Assembly (NCBI RefSeq): GCF_005166025.1
Contig: NZ_CP028923.1
Coordinates: 4,218,001-4,282,000 of the forward strand
From: Mangrovivirga cuniculi
Lineage (GTDB): Bacteria; Bacteroidota; Bacteroidia; Cytophagales; Cyclobacteriaceae
Direction: 5' to 3'
DNA: 64,000 nucleotides
In this document: piece by piece, positions 63,264 through 64,000 of the stretch
How positions within the stretch are numbered: position 1 is the stretch's first letter
How the letters are laid out: the number at the start of each line of letters is the position of its first letter
Notes under the pieces: generated by a model
The model's database searches: none
The model's input: only the letters and a program-made list of their open reading frames with translations
Told to the model about the DNA's origin: nothing
Position numbers and translations under genes: made by a program

Positions 63264-63962
63264 GTCTGGATTTGGGGATTAAAACTAAAATATTTGCATC
63301 ATAGGTGATCACACCCAGAAGAATGGAGTTTATTAAATGACTTAAATCAACATGATAAATCATTTTATCTGCCAAAGGATTCATTTTTAGGGGATCGCAA
63401 ATTGTCACTTTTTCATTTTGCACATCCAAACCGGAAACCACTATAAAATGACCTGAGGGGTAACCCAGAATGTCATCATATTGATTGGAATCAGGTATTT
63501 CCCTCATTGATCCATAGAGAAAAGTAGCGCTTAACCCAGCAAGCAAGGGGATCTCCTGCTTTAAATAATGCCTGAAAAGACCTTGAGAAAGTTGAGTATA
63601 AATGATTTCTCCTCCACTATTTAAAAATTCAATATAATAATGAGATGCATGCCTTACCCTGCTATCATTTTTTGCAGTTAGTTGTTCTGAAAGTTTGGAT
63701 ATTAGGTCAACTTCTGGTTCTGAAAACCATGATGGATCAAAAACATTCAAATTGTAGGTGTACAGGTATACTGAAAAATCATTCTTTAAAGCATGATTGC
63801 CGAGCATTACTCCTAATGTACCTCCACCATCAAGCATGGGAATTTCATTGATAATTTTATTTAACTCAAATCCTTTTAAAAATAATTATATACCGCATGC
63901 AGAGCAGTTGGTCCACAGGTTATGTCATTTGGTTGTGCTTTTATATCTACATTAATATTCAT
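63238..63962 (-). CDS. C39-like cysteine peptidase, frameshifted near the start
   Basis: The start ATG at 63962 follows AAGGA. The first 28 codons encode MNINVDIKAQPNDITCGPTALHAVYNYF, where Cys16 in DITCGPTAL is the C39-type nucleophile. A T5 run at 63878-63882 then closes with TAA. One added T gives YFLKGFELNKIINEIPMLDGGG and the rest of the protein, with GHFIVVSG (catalytic His) and CDPLKMNP (Asp). The reconstructed protein is about 240 residues. In amidoligase operons such a peptidase is predicted to process the product or a precursor. Confidence 0.8.
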
Positions 63963-64000
63963 TTTCGATCCTTTACTAATTAGACAACCAAAACAAAAAA

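Noticed and set aside
1-64000. Mobile elements, CRISPR arrays, tRNA or rRNA genes
   Set aside because: I found no transposase, integrase or phage gene, no spaced direct repeats, and no cloverleaf-like or rRNA-like segment.

Overview
The window looks like chromosomal DNA from a low-GC member of the phylum Bacteroidota, probably a Cytophagales-type marine or gliding bacterium. This rests on AT-rich coding sequence, many SpII lipoproteins with a short hydrophobic stretch ending in SC or AC, TAnnTTTG promoter elements with an upstream TTG, little use of Shine-Dalgarno sequences, and families typical of the phylum (PorT-like barrels, DUF4412, PhoX-like proteins, CHAT-TPR proteins with ECF sigma factors). 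I see no rRNA, tRNA, CRISPR array, insertion sequence or prophage gene. No gene-free stretch exceeds 300 bases; the longest (about 220-250 bases, at 2103-2324, 5402-5647, 32082-32309 and 40551-40788) hold only AT-rich leader DNA, apart from the sites listed.

Layout. 1-2.1 kb: end of a LigD-type end-joining ligase, its primase/polymerase half and a YceI-like gene. 2.3-9.2 kb: small envelope genes (two paralogous lipoproteins, a barrel-lipoprotein-DUF5995 operon, DoxX-like, MtfA-like peptidase, Ogt). 9.3-13.4 kb: a secreted TPR-CHAT protein convergent with an ECF sigma factor and its TPR-bearing putative anti-sigma partner. 13.5-15.9 kb: a four-gene envelope operon. 16-24.9 kb: SbtA-like bicarbonate permease, acyltransferase, S9 and S33 peptidases, membrane proteins and a membrane EEP phosphatase. 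25.1-29.7 kb: TPR histidine kinase, a TetR-SDR pair with two matching operator-like sites, and a protein resembling bacterial gasdermins. 31.7-45.1 kb: a BLUF blue-light sensor, a complete chemosensory operon (soluble four-PAS receptor, CheW, CheY, CheB, CheA, CheC-like, CheR), and upstream of it a kinase, hybrid kinase and LuxR-type regulator trio. 45.2-54.8 kb: S41 peptidase, MscS, e(P4)-type phosphatase, TPR protein, DUF2254, MsrA and a GNAT-nitrilase fusion. 54.8-58.2 kb: imelysin-diheme peroxidase and PhoX-like lipoprotein. 58.3-64 kb: an acyl-CoA synthetase and an amidoligase-type operon (C39-like peptidase, RimK-like ATP-grasp, GCS2-like ligase, N-formylglutamate amidohydrolase-like).

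A recurrent feature of the right-hand 20 kb is single-base frame breaks in short homopolymers. I reconstructed them in the PAS kinase, the PhoX-like gene and three of the four amidoligase genes; a similar break could explain the split LigD. In every case one base restores a continuous family-like protein, so base-calling error is the leading explanation, with recent decay or recoding as alternatives.

The best candidates for new biology are the gasdermin-like protein, the BLUF-chemosensory neighbourhood, the secreted CHAT/sigma module, the amidoligase operon, and hairpins that abut or include start codons.
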